Shown: positions 1-9,102 of the stretch, piece after piece
Layout: every line of letters starts with the position of its first letter
Position numbering within the stretch: the first letter of the stretch is position 1
From: Flavobacteriales bacterium
Lineage (GTDB): Bacteria > Bacteroidota > Bacteroidia > Flavobacteriales_D > Sanyastnellaceae
Length of the DNA stretch: 17,804 nucleotides
Reading direction: 5' to 3'
NCBI GenBank assembly: GCA_028825055.1
Contig: JAPKAW010000017.1
Span: 1-17,804, forward strand
Notes under the pieces: model-generated
Seen by the model: only the letters and a program-made list of their open reading frames with translations
What the model was told of the DNA's origin: nothing
Databases searched by the model: none
Made by a program: the position numbers and the translations under genes

Positions 1-201
1 GACGCGATTCGTGCTCGCGTTACAGCAGCGCTTAAGAAAATGCACGAAGGCGAGGTAGAGTTGGAAGAACAAGTGGACCCTAGCTTGATTGGAGGGTTCC
101 AGTTGTTCATGGACAACCGCATGATTGATGCATCAATCAAAAGCGAAATTGAGCTTCTCCGTCGCCACATCAATGACCACGATTACGAACCGGAATTTTA
201 A
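1..201 (+). CDS. atpH: ATP synthase F1 delta subunit, C-terminal end (5' truncated by window)
   Basis: This is the last 66 codons of the delta (OSCP-like) subunit, which joins the F1 head to the peripheral stalk of the F-type ATP synthase. Reading frame 1 is open from the first base to a TAA at 199-201. The residues DPSLIGGF followed by DNRMIDASIKSEIELLRR match the conserved C-terminal signature of the family (D-P-x-L-I-G-G, then an R-x-I-D-x-S-x-x-x-x-L block). The position directly before atpA is the standard order. The start and N-terminal helical domain lie outside the window. Confidence 0.93.
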   Translation, partial: DAIRARVTAALKKMHEGEVELEEQVDPSLIGGFQLFMDNRMIDASIKSEIELLRRHINDHDYEPEF

Positions 202-233
202 TCCGGTCAAACGAAACTGAAACCGCCTTTATC

Positions 234-1811
234 ATGGCAGAAATCAATCCAGCAGAAGTCTCTTCCATATTGCGTGAGCAATTGGCCGGCGTAAAGTCAG
301 CCGCAGAATTGGAAGAAGTAGGAACCGTCTTGCAAGTCGGTGACGGTATTGCTAGAATTTACGGACTTAGTAATGTCGAATCCGGTGAGCTAATCGAATT
401 CGACAACGGAGTTCGTGGAATTGCATTAAACCTCGAAGAGGACAATGTAGGAGCTGTATTGCTTGCTCCTTCAGGGGACCTGAAAGAGGGTTCAATGGTG
501 AAGCGAACAGGTCGTATTGCCTCGATTAACGCGGGTCATGGCATGTTGGGTCGTGTTGTCAACACATTGGGTGAGCCCATTGACGGCAAGGGTCCCATTA
601 CCGGTGACTTGTACGAAATGCCTATTGAGCGGAAAGCGCCAGGGGTGATTTACCGACAGCCGGTAAGCGAGCCATTGCAAACCGGAATCAAAGCCATTGA
701 CGCGATGATTCCTATTGGACGTGGTCAAAGGGAGTTGATTATCGGTGATCGCCAGACGGGTAAGACGACTGTTGCGATTGATACGATCATCAACCAAAAA
801 GAATTTTATGATGCTGGCGAACCGGTGTACTGCATTTATGTAGCCATTGGTCAAAAGGGATCTACGGTTGCTGGGATTGTGAACATGCTCGAAGAGAATG
901 GAGCAATGCCGTATACGGTTGTTGTTGCTGCTACCGCATCGGATCCAGCACCTCTCCAGTTTTACGCGCCTTTTACAGGAGCGGCAGTGGGTGAATTTTT
1001 CCGGGACACAGGCAATGCGGCGTTGGTTGTATATGATGACTTGTCAAAGCAAGCCGTTGCGTACCGTGAGGTGTCACTTTTATTGAGACGCCCTCCAGGA
1101 CGTGAGGCGTACCCAGGGGATGTGTTTTACTTGCACAGTCGTTTATTGGAACGAGCATCAAAAGTGATTAAGGAGCAAGGAATTGCTTCTCAGATGAATG
1201 ACTTGCCGGCTTCTTTGAAAGACAAAGTAAAAGGTGGAGGTTCACTGACGGCGCTTCCGATCATTGAAACTCAAGCGGGTGATGTATCAGCCTACATTCC
1301 AACGAATGTGATCTCGATTACAGATGGCCAGATATTCTTGGAATCCAATTTGTTTTTGAGCGGTATCCGCCCAGCGATTAATGTTGGTATCTCGGTAAGC
1401 CGAGTAGGAGGAAACGCTCAGATCAAATCCATGAAGAAGGTTTCTGGAACCTTGAAATTGGACCAGGCGCAGTACCGAGAACTGGAGGCGTTTGCGAAAT
1501 TTGGCTCAGACTTGGATGACGCGACGAAGGCTGTTTTGGACAAGGGAGAACGAAATGTGGAGATTCTCAAGCAAAACCTCAATAGCCCAATGCGGGTTGA
1601 AGATCAGATTGCGATCATATTTTGCGGAGTGCGTGGTCTGTTGAAGGCCGTTCCGGTAAACAAAGTAGGTGAATTTGAAACAGCGTTTTTATCCTACATG
1701 CATTCGAAGCACGAGGATGTGATGACTGCATTGAAGAGTGGGAAGTATGGAGACGCTCAAATTGAAGTGTTGACAAAGGCAGCAAACGAATTGACCGCGC
1801 AATACGCATAA
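234..1811 (+). CDS. atpA: ATP synthase F1 alpha subunit
   Basis: This 525-residue protein is the regulatory, non-catalytic nucleotide-binding subunit that alternates with beta in the F1 hexamer at the inner face of the cytoplasmic membrane. The N-terminal beta-barrel covers about residues 25-95. The P-loop GDRQTGKT is at 171-178, a Walker B-like ALVVYDD at 263-269, and the alpha/beta signature PAINVGISVSR at 380-390, whose Arg390 corresponds to the arginine finger that reaches the neighbouring beta site. The helical C-terminal domain follows. Full length for the family. It starts 32 bp after atpH and ends 8 bp before atpG, so it is co-transcribed with both. Confidence 0.98.
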   Translation: MAEINPAEVSSILREQLAGVKSAAELEEVGTVLQVGDGIARIYGLSNVESGELIEFDNGVRGIALNLEEDNVGAVLLAPSGDLKEGSMVKRTGRIASINAGHGMLGRVVNTLGEPIDGKGPITGDLYEMPIERKAPGVIYRQPVSEPLQTGIKAIDAMIPIGRGQRELIIGDRQTGKTTVAIDTIINQKEFYDAGEPVYCIYVAIGQKGSTVAGIVNMLEENGAMPYTVVVAATASDPAPLQFYAPFTGAAVGEFFRDTGNAALVVYDDLSKQAVAYREVSLLLRRPPGREAYPGDVFYLHSRLLERASKVIKEQGIASQMNDLPASLKDKVKGGGSLTALPIIETQAGDVSAYIPTNVISITDGQIFLESNLFLSGIRPAINVGISVSRVGGNAQIKSMKKVSGTLKLDQAQYRELEAFAKFGSDLDDATKAVLDKGERNVEILKQNLNSPMRVEDQIAIIFCGVRGLLKAVPVNKVGEFETAFLSYMHSKHEDVMTALKSGKYGDAQIEVLTKAANELTAQYA

Positions 1812-1819
1812 TCTGAATC

Positions 1820-2695
1820 ATGGCTGGAGGTCTCAAAGAAGTACGGGAGCGGATTACATCGGTGCAAAACACGATGCAAATCACGTCGGCCATGAAAATG
1901 GTTGCCGCAGCGAAACTTCGCCGGGCCCAAGACGCGATTACGCGGATGCGTCCTTATGCGGATAAATTGAAGGGTGTGCTATCTAACGTAAGCGCTTCAT
2001 TGGACAGCAGTGACGGAGTTTACTCCCAGCAGCGCGATGTGAACCGTGTGTTGATTGTAGCGATCACATCCAACCGGGGTTTGTGTGGCGGATTCAATAA
2101 CAATATCGTCAAAGCAGCAAACGCCTTGATGACCGAAGAAGGGGTAGAATACCATGTATTGCCTCTTGGAAAAAAGGCGTACGAGGCGTTTTTAAAGCGT
2201 CGTGAATTGAAGGCGGTGGGTTTTGATGAGGACGCTTGGAAAATCTTTGATGATTTGAAGTTTGAGCGTGCTCAAAAGATTGGAGAGGACATAATGACCC
2301 AGTTTGTCAAGGGTCAATATGACGATGTAAAAATCATTTACAATCAGTTTGTGAATGCTGCGGTTCAAGACATTACCACAGAGAACTTCCTTCCATTGGT
2401 AGCGTCGGTTTCTGAGCGTGAAAGCACAAGCGATACGGATTATTTGTTTGAGCCATCACAAGTCGAAATTGTTGAACAAATAATCCCTAGCTCACTGAAA
2501 GTGCAGCTTTATAAGGGTTTATTGGATAGCAATGCCGCTGAACACGGTGCACGGATGACGGCGATGCACCAAGCGACGGAAAATGCTGGAGATATGCTGC
2601 GTGATCTACGTATTTCGTATAACAAAGCACGTCAGGCATCCATCACAACGGAAATCCTGGAAATTGTTGCTGGTTCAGAGGCGTTGAGCTCATAA
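1820..2695 (+). CDS. atpG: ATP synthase F1 gamma subunit
   Basis: This 291-residue protein is the central rotor shaft of the ATP synthase. The conserved N-terminal helix is seen at residues 21-37 (ITSAMKMVAAAKLRRAQ), the central SNRGLCGGFN motif at 84-93, and the conserved C-terminal helix at about 261-289 (RDLRISYNKARQ, then a TTEILEI block). It starts 8 bp after atpA. The next gene on the same strand is a histidine kinase, not atpD; in Bacteroidota atpD-atpC commonly sit at a separate locus, so this is probably the natural end of the operon and not a loss. Confidence 0.97.
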   Translation: MAGGLKEVRERITSVQNTMQITSAMKMVAAAKLRRAQDAITRMRPYADKLKGVLSNVSASLDSSDGVYSQQRDVNRVLIVAITSNRGLCGGFNNNIVKAANALMTEEGVEYHVLPLGKKAYEAFLKRRELKAVGFDEDAWKIFDDLKFERAQKIGEDIMTQFVKGQYDDVKIIYNQFVNAAVQDITTENFLPLVASVSERESTSDTDYLFEPSQVEIVEQIIPSSLKVQLYKGLLDSNAAEHGARMTAMHQATENAGDMLRDLRISYNKARQASITTEILEIVAGSEALSS

Positions 2696-2756
2696 AATCA
2701 ACTGTCGGGTTTTGGCACGGCGTTTGATTCCAGTTCTCTCTACGTAGATTGGACTC

Positions 2757-4184
2757 ATGGGTTTTCATTTTCGCATATTGCTTTCGATGTTACTTCTTAT
2801 GGTGCTGTCAATGACGGGCACTATTTGGGTCGCTTGGCAATTCGCAGTCCGTCAGGATGCGCAATACAATGATCAACGGCTACTAAGGAAGGAAGTGGCG
2901 ATCGAACAGAGCATGACTTATGTGCTTGACCGCATGCCAGGCCCATTTCACACGGATGACATTCCGCTGGTTTTCTCCGATCGAATTTGTGAATTAGCCG
3001 ACGTTCATGGCCTTGACATATCACTTTATTCACCAGACGGTAAGCTGCTTACACAATCGTCGGTTGAGGCGAATAAAGAGAGCATGATGCGCTTGCCAGA
3101 CGCTGTATTATTTCCACTACAGCGTTCTTTAGATGATGTCGAGCGACAAGACCTTGGTCCCGTGGTTTTAGCGCACTGGAATGTCAAAAACTCAGAGGAA
3201 AAAGTAGTGGGTATAGCGCAAGTGCGTTATGAAAAGCGCGCCGTAGAAACGGGTGATTTTAAAGGCTTCTTGGTTCAATTGGCTCCGCTTTATGTTGTTT
3301 TGATTTTGGGTGGAGCGCTGATAGCAGCACTTCTGTCAAATCGGCTCATTCGAATCTTAACACTGATTCGTGATCGAATGAGGCAGCTTGACCCCACCCA
3401 AGAACAACATCCAATAACCTATGAGCAGTCCGATGCTATTGGAGATTTGGTTGAAGAGTACAACACCCTTTTAGGGCATTTACAGAAAACTATTGCTGAG
3501 CTGGCACAAAAGGAACGGGAAGGAGCATGGCGTTTGATGGCAATGCAGGTGGCACATGAGATAAAGAACCCATTAACACCAATCAAATTGGGGGTACAGC
3601 AACTGGAACGTGCCTGGTTGGATGATAGTCCAGATTTTGATGCTCGTTTGAAGCGATTCTGTAAAACAGCATCTACACAAATTGATGTCTTGGCAGAAAT
3701 CGCACAAGACTTCTCCTTATTAGCCGACATCGGTGTCCAAGAATTAGAGCCTATAAAACTGGCAAGGGTGATTGAGGAAGTCACGGGGCTGTATCAAATC
3801 GGAGGAGACCAAGTCAGTTGGGATATCACGGGGTTTGGAGATGACGTTGTGGTAAGAGGGTCATTCCCGCATCTTCTTAGAGTTTTCAACAACTTGATTT
3901 CGAACGCAACACAAGCATTGATCAAAACAGCCAATAAGGAGATCCGGATTACTTGTGAACGACGAGATGATGGATGGCAAATTGCTATCCATGACAATGG
4001 GTCAGGAATTGATGACTCTCAGCTTGAGCAGGTATTTCAGCCTCATTTTACCTTGAAAAGAGAGGGGGCAGGACTCGGTCTGACTATAACACGATCTGTG
4101 GTCAACCAGCTTGGTGGATCAATTAAAGTGTCGAGGTTACAGGCTGACTGGACCACGTTTATAGTTTGGTTTCCAGCGGGTTAA
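2757..4184 (+). CDS. NtrY-like membrane sensor histidine kinase, orphan
   Basis: This 475-residue two-component sensor kinase autophosphorylates on histidine in response to an unknown signal. A first membrane segment covers about residues 7-30, then a periplasmic or extracytoplasmic sensor region at about 31-172, a second membrane segment at about 173-195 and a HAMP linker at about 195-248. The H-box is VAHEIKNPLTPIKL with phospho-acceptor His267. The ATPase domain has an N-box with Asn379 and Asn383, the G1 box DNGSG at 413-417 and the G2 box GAGLGL at 437-442. The extended H-box NPLTPIKL is typical of the NtrY-like group. All catalytic boxes are intact. No receiver domain or response regulator gene is adjacent, so its partner is encoded elsewhere. 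It lies 61 bp after atpG and 129 bp before the susC-like gene; a link with the latter is only suggested by position. The sensor region resembles no ligand domain that I recognise. Confidence 0.9.
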   Translation: MGFHFRILLSMLLLMVLSMTGTIWVAWQFAVRQDAQYNDQRLLRKEVAIEQSMTYVLDRMPGPFHTDDIPLVFSDRICELADVHGLDISLYSPDGKLLTQSSVEANKESMMRLPDAVLFPLQRSLDDVERQDLGPVVLAHWNVKNSEEKVVGIAQVRYEKRAVETGDFKGFLVQLAPLYVVLILGGALIAALLSNRLIRILTLIRDRMRQLDPTQEQHPITYEQSDAIGDLVEEYNTLLGHLQKTIAELAQKEREGAWRLMAMQVAHEIKNPLTPIKLGVQQLERAWLDDSPDFDARLKRFCKTASTQIDVLAEIAQDFSLLADIGVQELEPIKLARVIEEVTGLYQIGGDQVSWDITGFGDDVVVRGSFPHLLRVFNNLISNATQALIKTANKEIRITCERRDDGWQIAIHDNGSGIDDSQLEQVFQPHFTLKREGAGLGLTITRSVVNQLGGSIKVSRLQADWTTFIVWFPAG

Positions 4185-4265
4185 AACATAGTTCTTCACA
4201 ATTGTGCGTGATAAGTACACTGAGAAGGGGCGTGGTTTTTAACGATTTTTTTAACAATATTCACG

Positions 4266-4292
4266 TTGGCATAACCGTGACGTTAATTTTTG
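4266..4292 (+). promoter_or_regulatory. Candidate Bacteroidota promoter of the susC-susD-like pair
   Basis: A TTG at 4266-4268 is followed by TAATTTTTG at 4284-4292. This resembles the Bacteroidota housekeeping promoter (TTG, 17-23 bp, TAnnTTTG), but the spacer is one or two bases short and the -7 box has one extra T. The predicted transcript would begin near 4300, leaving a leader of about 14 nt before the ATG at 4314. The rest of the 129-bp gap (4185-4313) has an imperfect inverted repeat around 4262-4280 (CACG ... CGTG) that could be an operator. I see no terminator after the kinase gene. Confidence 0.3.
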
Positions 4293-4313
4293 AATCTAAT
4301 AACCCAGTCTCAT

Positions 4314-7300
4314 ATGAAAGCAAGAGCACTCTTATTTATGACTTTACTGTTCGTAGGAACGGCATGGTCTCAAGGGAAAGTAACCGGTAAGGTTACGGAC
4401 CGAAGTTCTGGGGGCGCCATTCCGGGTGTCGCAGTCGTAGTATCTGGACAAGGTATCGGTGTCTTTACTGATGCAGATGGTACGTATTCGATTTCTGCGA
4501 ACGCAGCAACGGACGTGCTGATGTTTAGTTTTATTGGATTCGACACGGAGCGTGTTTCACTCGATGGAAATTCAAGCGTGAATGTTGCAATGAGCGCAGG
4601 GGTTAACCTCGACGAAGTCGTTGTGACGGCCTTGGGTGTTTCACGAGAGAAGAAAGCTCTTGGGTTCTCCGTTCAAGAGCTCGGTAACGAGGCCTTTACA
4701 CAAGCACGATCCGAAAACATCGTTAAATCGATGACCGGAAAGATTGCTGGGGTGCAAGTCACATCGGGAACATCCATGGGATCTTCCTCTAAAGTGCTTT
4801 TGCGTGGAGCAAGCTCGATAACAGGGAACAACCAACCGCTATTTATAGTGGATGGAGTTCCAATGGACAACTCGGACTATTCAAGCGGTAATACGCAGCG
4901 ATCCGTCGGAGGTTATGACTATGGAAACGCCATGCAAGACATGAATCCAGATGATATTGAGTCAGTGTCTGTTTTGAAAGGTCCTGCCGCTGCGGCCCTT
5001 TACGGATCACGAGCGTCAAACGGCGCCATTGTCATTACGACCAAGTCAGGCAAAGGCTACCGTGCCTCAGGCAAAACAGGGTTGGGTGTTTCGGTGAGCA
5101 CGACGATGGCGTTTAACGATGTCTATGTGCTTCCAGACTATCAGAACTCTTATGGAGGTGGTGCCGGAACGGCTTGGATTAATCAATCGATGGTTGATAG
5201 CTTAGGAGAGACTCCAATTCCTGATTACGGATATGACGGATCATGGGGTCCTGCATTGGACGGAACAATGGTTCGCCATTGGGACAGCTGGTATGACTAT
5301 GAAGGCGATGAGGATTTCGGTGAAGAACGAGGCTGGTCACCAACGGATAGCGATGTTGCTGACTTTTTCCAGACGGGCGTGACGCAAAGCACAAACTTAG
5401 CGGTTACTGGTGCGGACGAATCGAGCTCATTCCGATTGAGCTACACCAACCACAACCAAACGGGAGTGTACGAGAATTCGTCACTTAACCGAAATTCGCT
5501 GTCTTTCGCAGCATCTTCTGATGTGAGTGATCGACTCTCAGCGAGTGTCAACATCAACTACGTACAAAGCGTAGGAGAGGGTCGCCCGCAAACGGGTTAC
5601 GGCACATCTGTAATGAGTCAATTTACACAATGGGGTCAGCGTCAATTGAGCATGGATCGCCTGCGGAATTATGAAAATGCAGACGGCTCGCACCGAACAT
5701 GGAATCGGAACAGCGCCTCTGATGCTTCTCCGCACTACTGGGACAACCCGTTCTGGGAGCGCTACAAGAATGTTCAGAACGACCAACGGGATCGCATGTT
5801 TGGAAACATTACGATGAACTATAAGATCAATGACAACTTGAGCTTTATGGGCCGTGCGTTGACGGACTTCTACATTGACCGTCGTCAAGAGCGGATCGCT
5901 GTTGGAGGTGTTAATGAATCCTCTTACTCTGAGTATACACGTCAATTGCAGGAGACAAACCTAGATGGTTATTTGAACTTCAATAAGGAAATCAATTCTG
6001 ATTTGAACCTCGTCGGATTTATCGGGGTTAATCGCAGAATCCGAAATTTCTCTCGCCTTGGCGCATACACCTTAGGGGGTCTAAATACCCCAGGCTTGTA
6101 TACCGTGAACAACGGTGCAGACGGCTATGAAGTGAGTGATTACGAAAACAGCAAAGTGGTGAACTCGGTACTCGGTTCGGTTAGCTTGGGCTACCAGCAA
6201 ACCTTGTTCGTTGACATCACAGCAAGAAACGACTGGAGTTCAACACTACCTGAAGAAACCAATAGCTACTACTATCCATCTGCTACGGCGAGCTATGTAT
6301 TCAGCGATCTCGTTGATATGGACGCTTTGAGCTTTGGTAAGTTGCGTGTTGGTTGGGCTCAGGTCGGAAACGATACAGACCCGTATCAGACCGGTTTGAC
6401 ATATGGAATCAACTCCAATTTTGGAAACTCAGGATCAGCGACTGTGCCAAATGCTCAAAACAATCCGAACCTTTTACCGGAGAGAACGACAAGTATCGAG
6501 TTTGGAACAGAGTTAAGTTTTTTCCTCGACCGGTTGCATGTTGACCTCACGTATTACACCAGCACAACTGAAGACCTCATCTTCAACGTTCCTGTTTCTG
6601 CAGCCTCAGGTTACACTAGCACCGTGTTGAATGCGGGTAAAACGGAAAACAAAGGATTTGAATTGGCTCTTTCAGGAACACCTGTTCAAACAGAAGATTT
6701 CCGATGGGACATTGGCTTGAACTTGGCGAAGAACCAAAACCAGTTAGTTGAGTTGGCGGATGGAGTCGAGAATATTCGGTACACATCCCTATTCGGAGTA
6801 ACACTCGAGGCCCGTCCAGGAGAGGCATTGGGTACTTTCTACGGATATGATTTCTTGTATGATGATGATGGAAATAAGCTAGTCGATGCAGACGGGTATT
6901 ACCTCAGCACAGATGAAGTCGTTCCAATTGGAAATATCCTTGCGGATATGACAGGCGGTGTTTTCACAGACCTGCAGTACAAAAACCTCTCATTCAGTGC
7001 TTTGGTTGACTTCCAAAAAGGAGGGTCTGTACACAGTTACTCCAATCAGTGGGGCAAGTACTCAGGTACATTGGCTGAGACTGCAGAGAATAACATCCGT
7101 GAAGAAGGAATCGTTGTTGATGGCATGGTCGCAGAGTTGGTTGATGGTGATTACGTTTCTACGGGAATTGAAAACAGCACGAATATTTCTGCTCAAAGTC
7201 ACTTCTTCTACAATCAAGGGTATATCATCCACGCGGCAGATCAATATGACGCAAGCTTTATAAAGCTGCGTGAAATGCGTTTGGATTACAACTTACCAGC

Positions 7301-7493
7301 TTCGTTGACGAGTGGTTTGCCGTTCAGCAACATTAGCATCGGAGTATACGGACGCAACTTGGCTATTTTGATGAGCAATGTCTCTCACATTGATCCAGAA
7401 GTGGCAACATCGTCTTCGAACATTCAAGGATTTGAAGGTGGCCAGCTTCCCGCTGAGCGTACCATTGGATTCAACTTGAAATTCAACCTCTGA
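4314..7493 (+). CDS. SusC/RagA-like TonB-linked outer membrane transporter
   Basis: This 1059-residue TonB-dependent transporter forms the outer-membrane barrel of a nutrient uptake complex with the SusD-like lipoprotein encoded next. A signal peptide covers residues 1-20 (MKARALLFM..., cleavage near AWSQ). A carboxypeptidase-regulatory-like domain follows at about 22-95. The TonB-box-like NLDEVVVTALG is at 98-108, and the plug domain at about 110-246 ends in the family block VLKGPAAAALYGSRASNGA. The rest is a 22-strand-type barrel ending in the hydrophobic strand FNLKFNL. An in-frame TTG lies 24 bp upstream at 4290, but the ATG at 4314 is preferred because it begins directly with a normal signal peptide. 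Length and domain order are typical. The substrate cannot be deduced: no glycoside hydrolase, peptidase or anti-sigma/sigma pair is adjacent. Confidence 0.96.
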   Translation: MKARALLFMTLLFVGTAWSQGKVTGKVTDRSSGGAIPGVAVVVSGQGIGVFTDADGTYSISANAATDVLMFSFIGFDTERVSLDGNSSVNVAMSAGVNLDEVVVTALGVSREKKALGFSVQELGNEAFTQARSENIVKSMTGKIAGVQVTSGTSMGSSSKVLLRGASSITGNNQPLFIVDGVPMDNSDYSSGNTQRSVGGYDYGNAMQDMNPDDIESVSVLKGPAAAALYGSRASNGAIVITTKSGKGYRASGKTGLGVSVSTTMAFNDVYVLPDYQNSYGGGAGTAWINQSMVDSLGETPIPDYGYDGSWGPALDGTMVRHWDSWYDYEGDEDFGEERGWSPTDSDVADFFQTGVTQSTNLAVTGADESSSFRLSYTNHNQTGVYENSSLNRNSLSFAASSDVSDRLSASVNINYVQSVGEGRPQTGYGTSVMSQFTQWGQRQLSMDRLRNYENADGSHRTWNRNSASDASPHYWDNPFWERYKNVQNDQRDRMFGNITMNYKINDNLSFMGRALTDFYIDRRQERIAVGGVNESSYSEYTRQLQETNLDGYLNFNKEINSDLNLVGFIGVNRRIRNFSRLGAYTLGGLNTPGLYTVNNGADGYEVSDYENSKVVNSVLGSVSLGYQQTLFVDITARNDWSSTLPEETNSYYYPSATASYVFSDLVDMDALSFGKLRVGWAQVGNDTDPYQTGLTYGINSNFGNSGSATVPNAQNNPNLLPERTTSIEFGTELSFFLDRLHVDLTYYTSTTEDLIFNVPVSAASGYTSTVLNAGKTENKGFELALSGTPVQTEDFRWDIGLNLAKNQNQLVELADGVENIRYTSLFGVTLEARPGEALGTFYGYDFLYDDDGNKLVDADGYYLSTDEVVPIGNILADMTGGVFTDLQYKNLSFSALVDFQKGGSVHSYSNQWGKYSGTLAETAENNIREEGIVVDGMVAELVDGDYVSTGIENSTNISAQSHFFYNQGYIIHAADQYDASFIKLREMRLDYNLPASLTSGLPFSNISIGVYGRNLAILMSNVSHIDPEVATSSSNIQGFEGGQLPAERTIGFNLKFNL

Positions 7494-7519
7494 TTTCCCA
7501 CCAATAAAAAATTACGAAA

Positions 7520-8986
7520 ATGAATAAGCAAATTTTCTTCATGGTGGGCCTGATTGGAGCCCTCGCCTTCACGGGGTGCCGAAAGGACTTCGAGGAGATC
7601 AATTCCAATCCCAACGAACCAACTGCGGTTTCACCTGGATTTTTGATGACCAGCGCACAAAAGGCAACAATGGACCGGGTCTATGACTCTTTCTGGGGTA
7701 GCCGACGTGCGATGCAAACAGCGCAATATTGGAGCTCAAACCAGTATTCCAACGAAAGCCGTTACCAGTATCGGGATGCTACAGCAAACGGTGCTTGGGC
7801 ATCTTTTTACGCGGGTCCTTTGCAAGATTTGCAGACCATCATCGACCTGAACTCAGGCGATAATGCCGCAGATTTTGCTGGGTATGGTGATAACGTGAAT
7901 CAGATTGCAGTGTGTCAATTGCTCCAAGCATGGACTTTCCAGCACCTCAGTGACGCTTTTGGCGCCATTCCGATGTCAGAGGCGCTTGCAGGAGTGGCCA
8001 ACACCACTCCAGTGTATGATTCGCAAGCCGATGTGTATAGCGGTCTGTTGAATTTGATCGACGGAGCGTTGAACGGAATGAACGTCAGTGGAGCAGGGCC
8101 TCAAGGGGACCAGATTTACGGCGGTGACATGGCACAATGGGCGAAGTTTGGAAACTCACTGAAGCTCCGTGTTGCGATGCGCATGGCAGACGTCAATCCA
8201 GTAGCTGCTCAAGCAGCAGCAGAAGCGGCGTTGTCTAGTGGGTCCATCATTGCAGGCAACGAAGACAACGCGCTCTTCAATTACCTCAGCGGTGCTCCGA
8301 ACAACAACCCAATCAATGAGGATGCGAAGACACGAAACGATTTCGCAGCATCCAATACGATGGTAGACTACCTAGCTTCATTGAATGACCCTCGCATGGG
8401 TGTTTACTTCAGCCCGTCTGTTACTTCAGGTGATTACGCTGGTGAAGCTTACGGCTTAAGCGAAGAAAATGCGGCCTTGACACCGGACGATGATGTTTCT
8501 CAGCGCGGAGCTGCGATTCTCGCAGGTGACTTGGCGGGCATCTACTTTGATGCGGCTCAGACTCACTTCTTGGCCGCTGAGGCTGCTGAACGTGGTTGGT
8601 CGAGCATCCTCTCAGCAGAGGAGCATTACAATGCAGCCATTGGTTTGAATATGAACTACTGGGGCATTGATGATCAAGCTGCAATCGATGCGTATCTCGC
8701 TCAAGAGTCTGTGGCATACAGCACGGCTGATGGTGCGTGGAACGAAAAGATTGGCCGCCAAAAGTGGGTAGCATTGTACATGCAGGGATACGAAGGATGG
8801 GCGGAATACCGTCGATTGGATTTCGGTCTGTTGCAAGAATGTGCGGATGGTGCGTTGCAAGGCGACGGATCAGTTCCTGCGCGTTTCGAGTATCCAATTG
8901 ATGAGCAGACGTTGAACAATGCAAATTGGTCAGCAGCTTCCGCAGGTCAAAGTTGGAATGATAAGATGTGGTGGGACGTGAACTAA
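7520..8986 (+). CDS. SusD/RagB-like nutrient-binding outer membrane lipoprotein
   Basis: This 488-residue surface lipoprotein caps the SusC-like barrel and captures the nutrient. The lipoprotein signal MNKQIFFMVGLIGALAFTGC places the acylated cysteine at residue 20, followed by RKDFEEI, an acidic stretch like the surface-export signal of Bacteroidota lipoproteins. The N-terminal INSNPNEPTAVSPGFLMTSA and the C-terminal block at about 412-435 (GRQKWVALYMQGYEGWAEYR) resemble the SusD-like_2 subgroup (PF12771 type) and not classical starch-binding SusD. It starts 26 bp after the transporter gene and is surely co-transcribed. A strong terminator follows 21 bp after the stop. Which compound it binds is not visible from the sequence. 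Confidence 0.93.
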   Translation: MNKQIFFMVGLIGALAFTGCRKDFEEINSNPNEPTAVSPGFLMTSAQKATMDRVYDSFWGSRRAMQTAQYWSSNQYSNESRYQYRDATANGAWASFYAGPLQDLQTIIDLNSGDNAADFAGYGDNVNQIAVCQLLQAWTFQHLSDAFGAIPMSEALAGVANTTPVYDSQADVYSGLLNLIDGALNGMNVSGAGPQGDQIYGGDMAQWAKFGNSLKLRVAMRMADVNPVAAQAAAEAALSSGSIIAGNEDNALFNYLSGAPNNNPINEDAKTRNDFAASNTMVDYLASLNDPRMGVYFSPSVTSGDYAGEAYGLSEENAALTPDDDVSQRGAAILAGDLAGIYFDAAQTHFLAAEAAERGWSSILSAEEHYNAAIGLNMNYWGIDDQAAIDAYLAQESVAYSTADGAWNEKIGRQKWVALYMQGYEGWAEYRRLDFGLLQECADGALQGDGSVPARFEYPIDEQTLNNANWSAASAGQSWNDKMWWDVN

Positions 8987-9007
8987 GCGATCCACTTGCG
9001 TGAAAAG

Positions 9008-9037
9008 AAAGGCCCCGTGAAAGCGGGGCCTTTTTTT
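9008..9037 (+). terminator. Strong rho-independent terminator after the SusD-like gene, probably bidirectional
   Basis: A perfect 10-bp stem (AAAGGCCCCG at 9008-9017 with CGGGGCCTTT at 9024-9033) encloses a 6-nt loop and runs into a T tract at 9031-9037. On the opposite strand the stem is followed by a T-rich run (complement of 9003-9010), so it may also stop transcription of the convergent cyclase gene that ends at 9103. Confidence 0.93.
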
Positions 9038-9102
9038 ATGCGTTCGAATAGCTCATTGTTGCAACATGGGCAATCGAAAGAGATTGCGGTAAAAACAGGG
9101 GC

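Noticed and set aside
2723..2752. Promoter-like TTTG, 18 bp, TAGATTGG before the histidine kinase gene
   Set aside because: The -7 box ends 4 bp before the ATG, so the transcript would be leaderless; plausible spacing, but too weak to annotate.
4290..4316. TTG as the start of the SusC-like gene
   Set aside because: It would add eight polar residues before a normal signal peptide, and it overlaps the candidate promoter; the ATG at 4314 is better.
5538..5945. A 135-codon open frame on the minus strand inside the SusC-like gene
   Set aside because: Antisense shadow of the barrel coding region; no motif, and no start context.
8421..8924. A 167-codon open frame on the minus strand inside the SusD-like gene
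   Set aside because: It lies wholly antisense to a well-supported gene, has a composition rich in His, Arg, Ser and Cys, and shows no domain.
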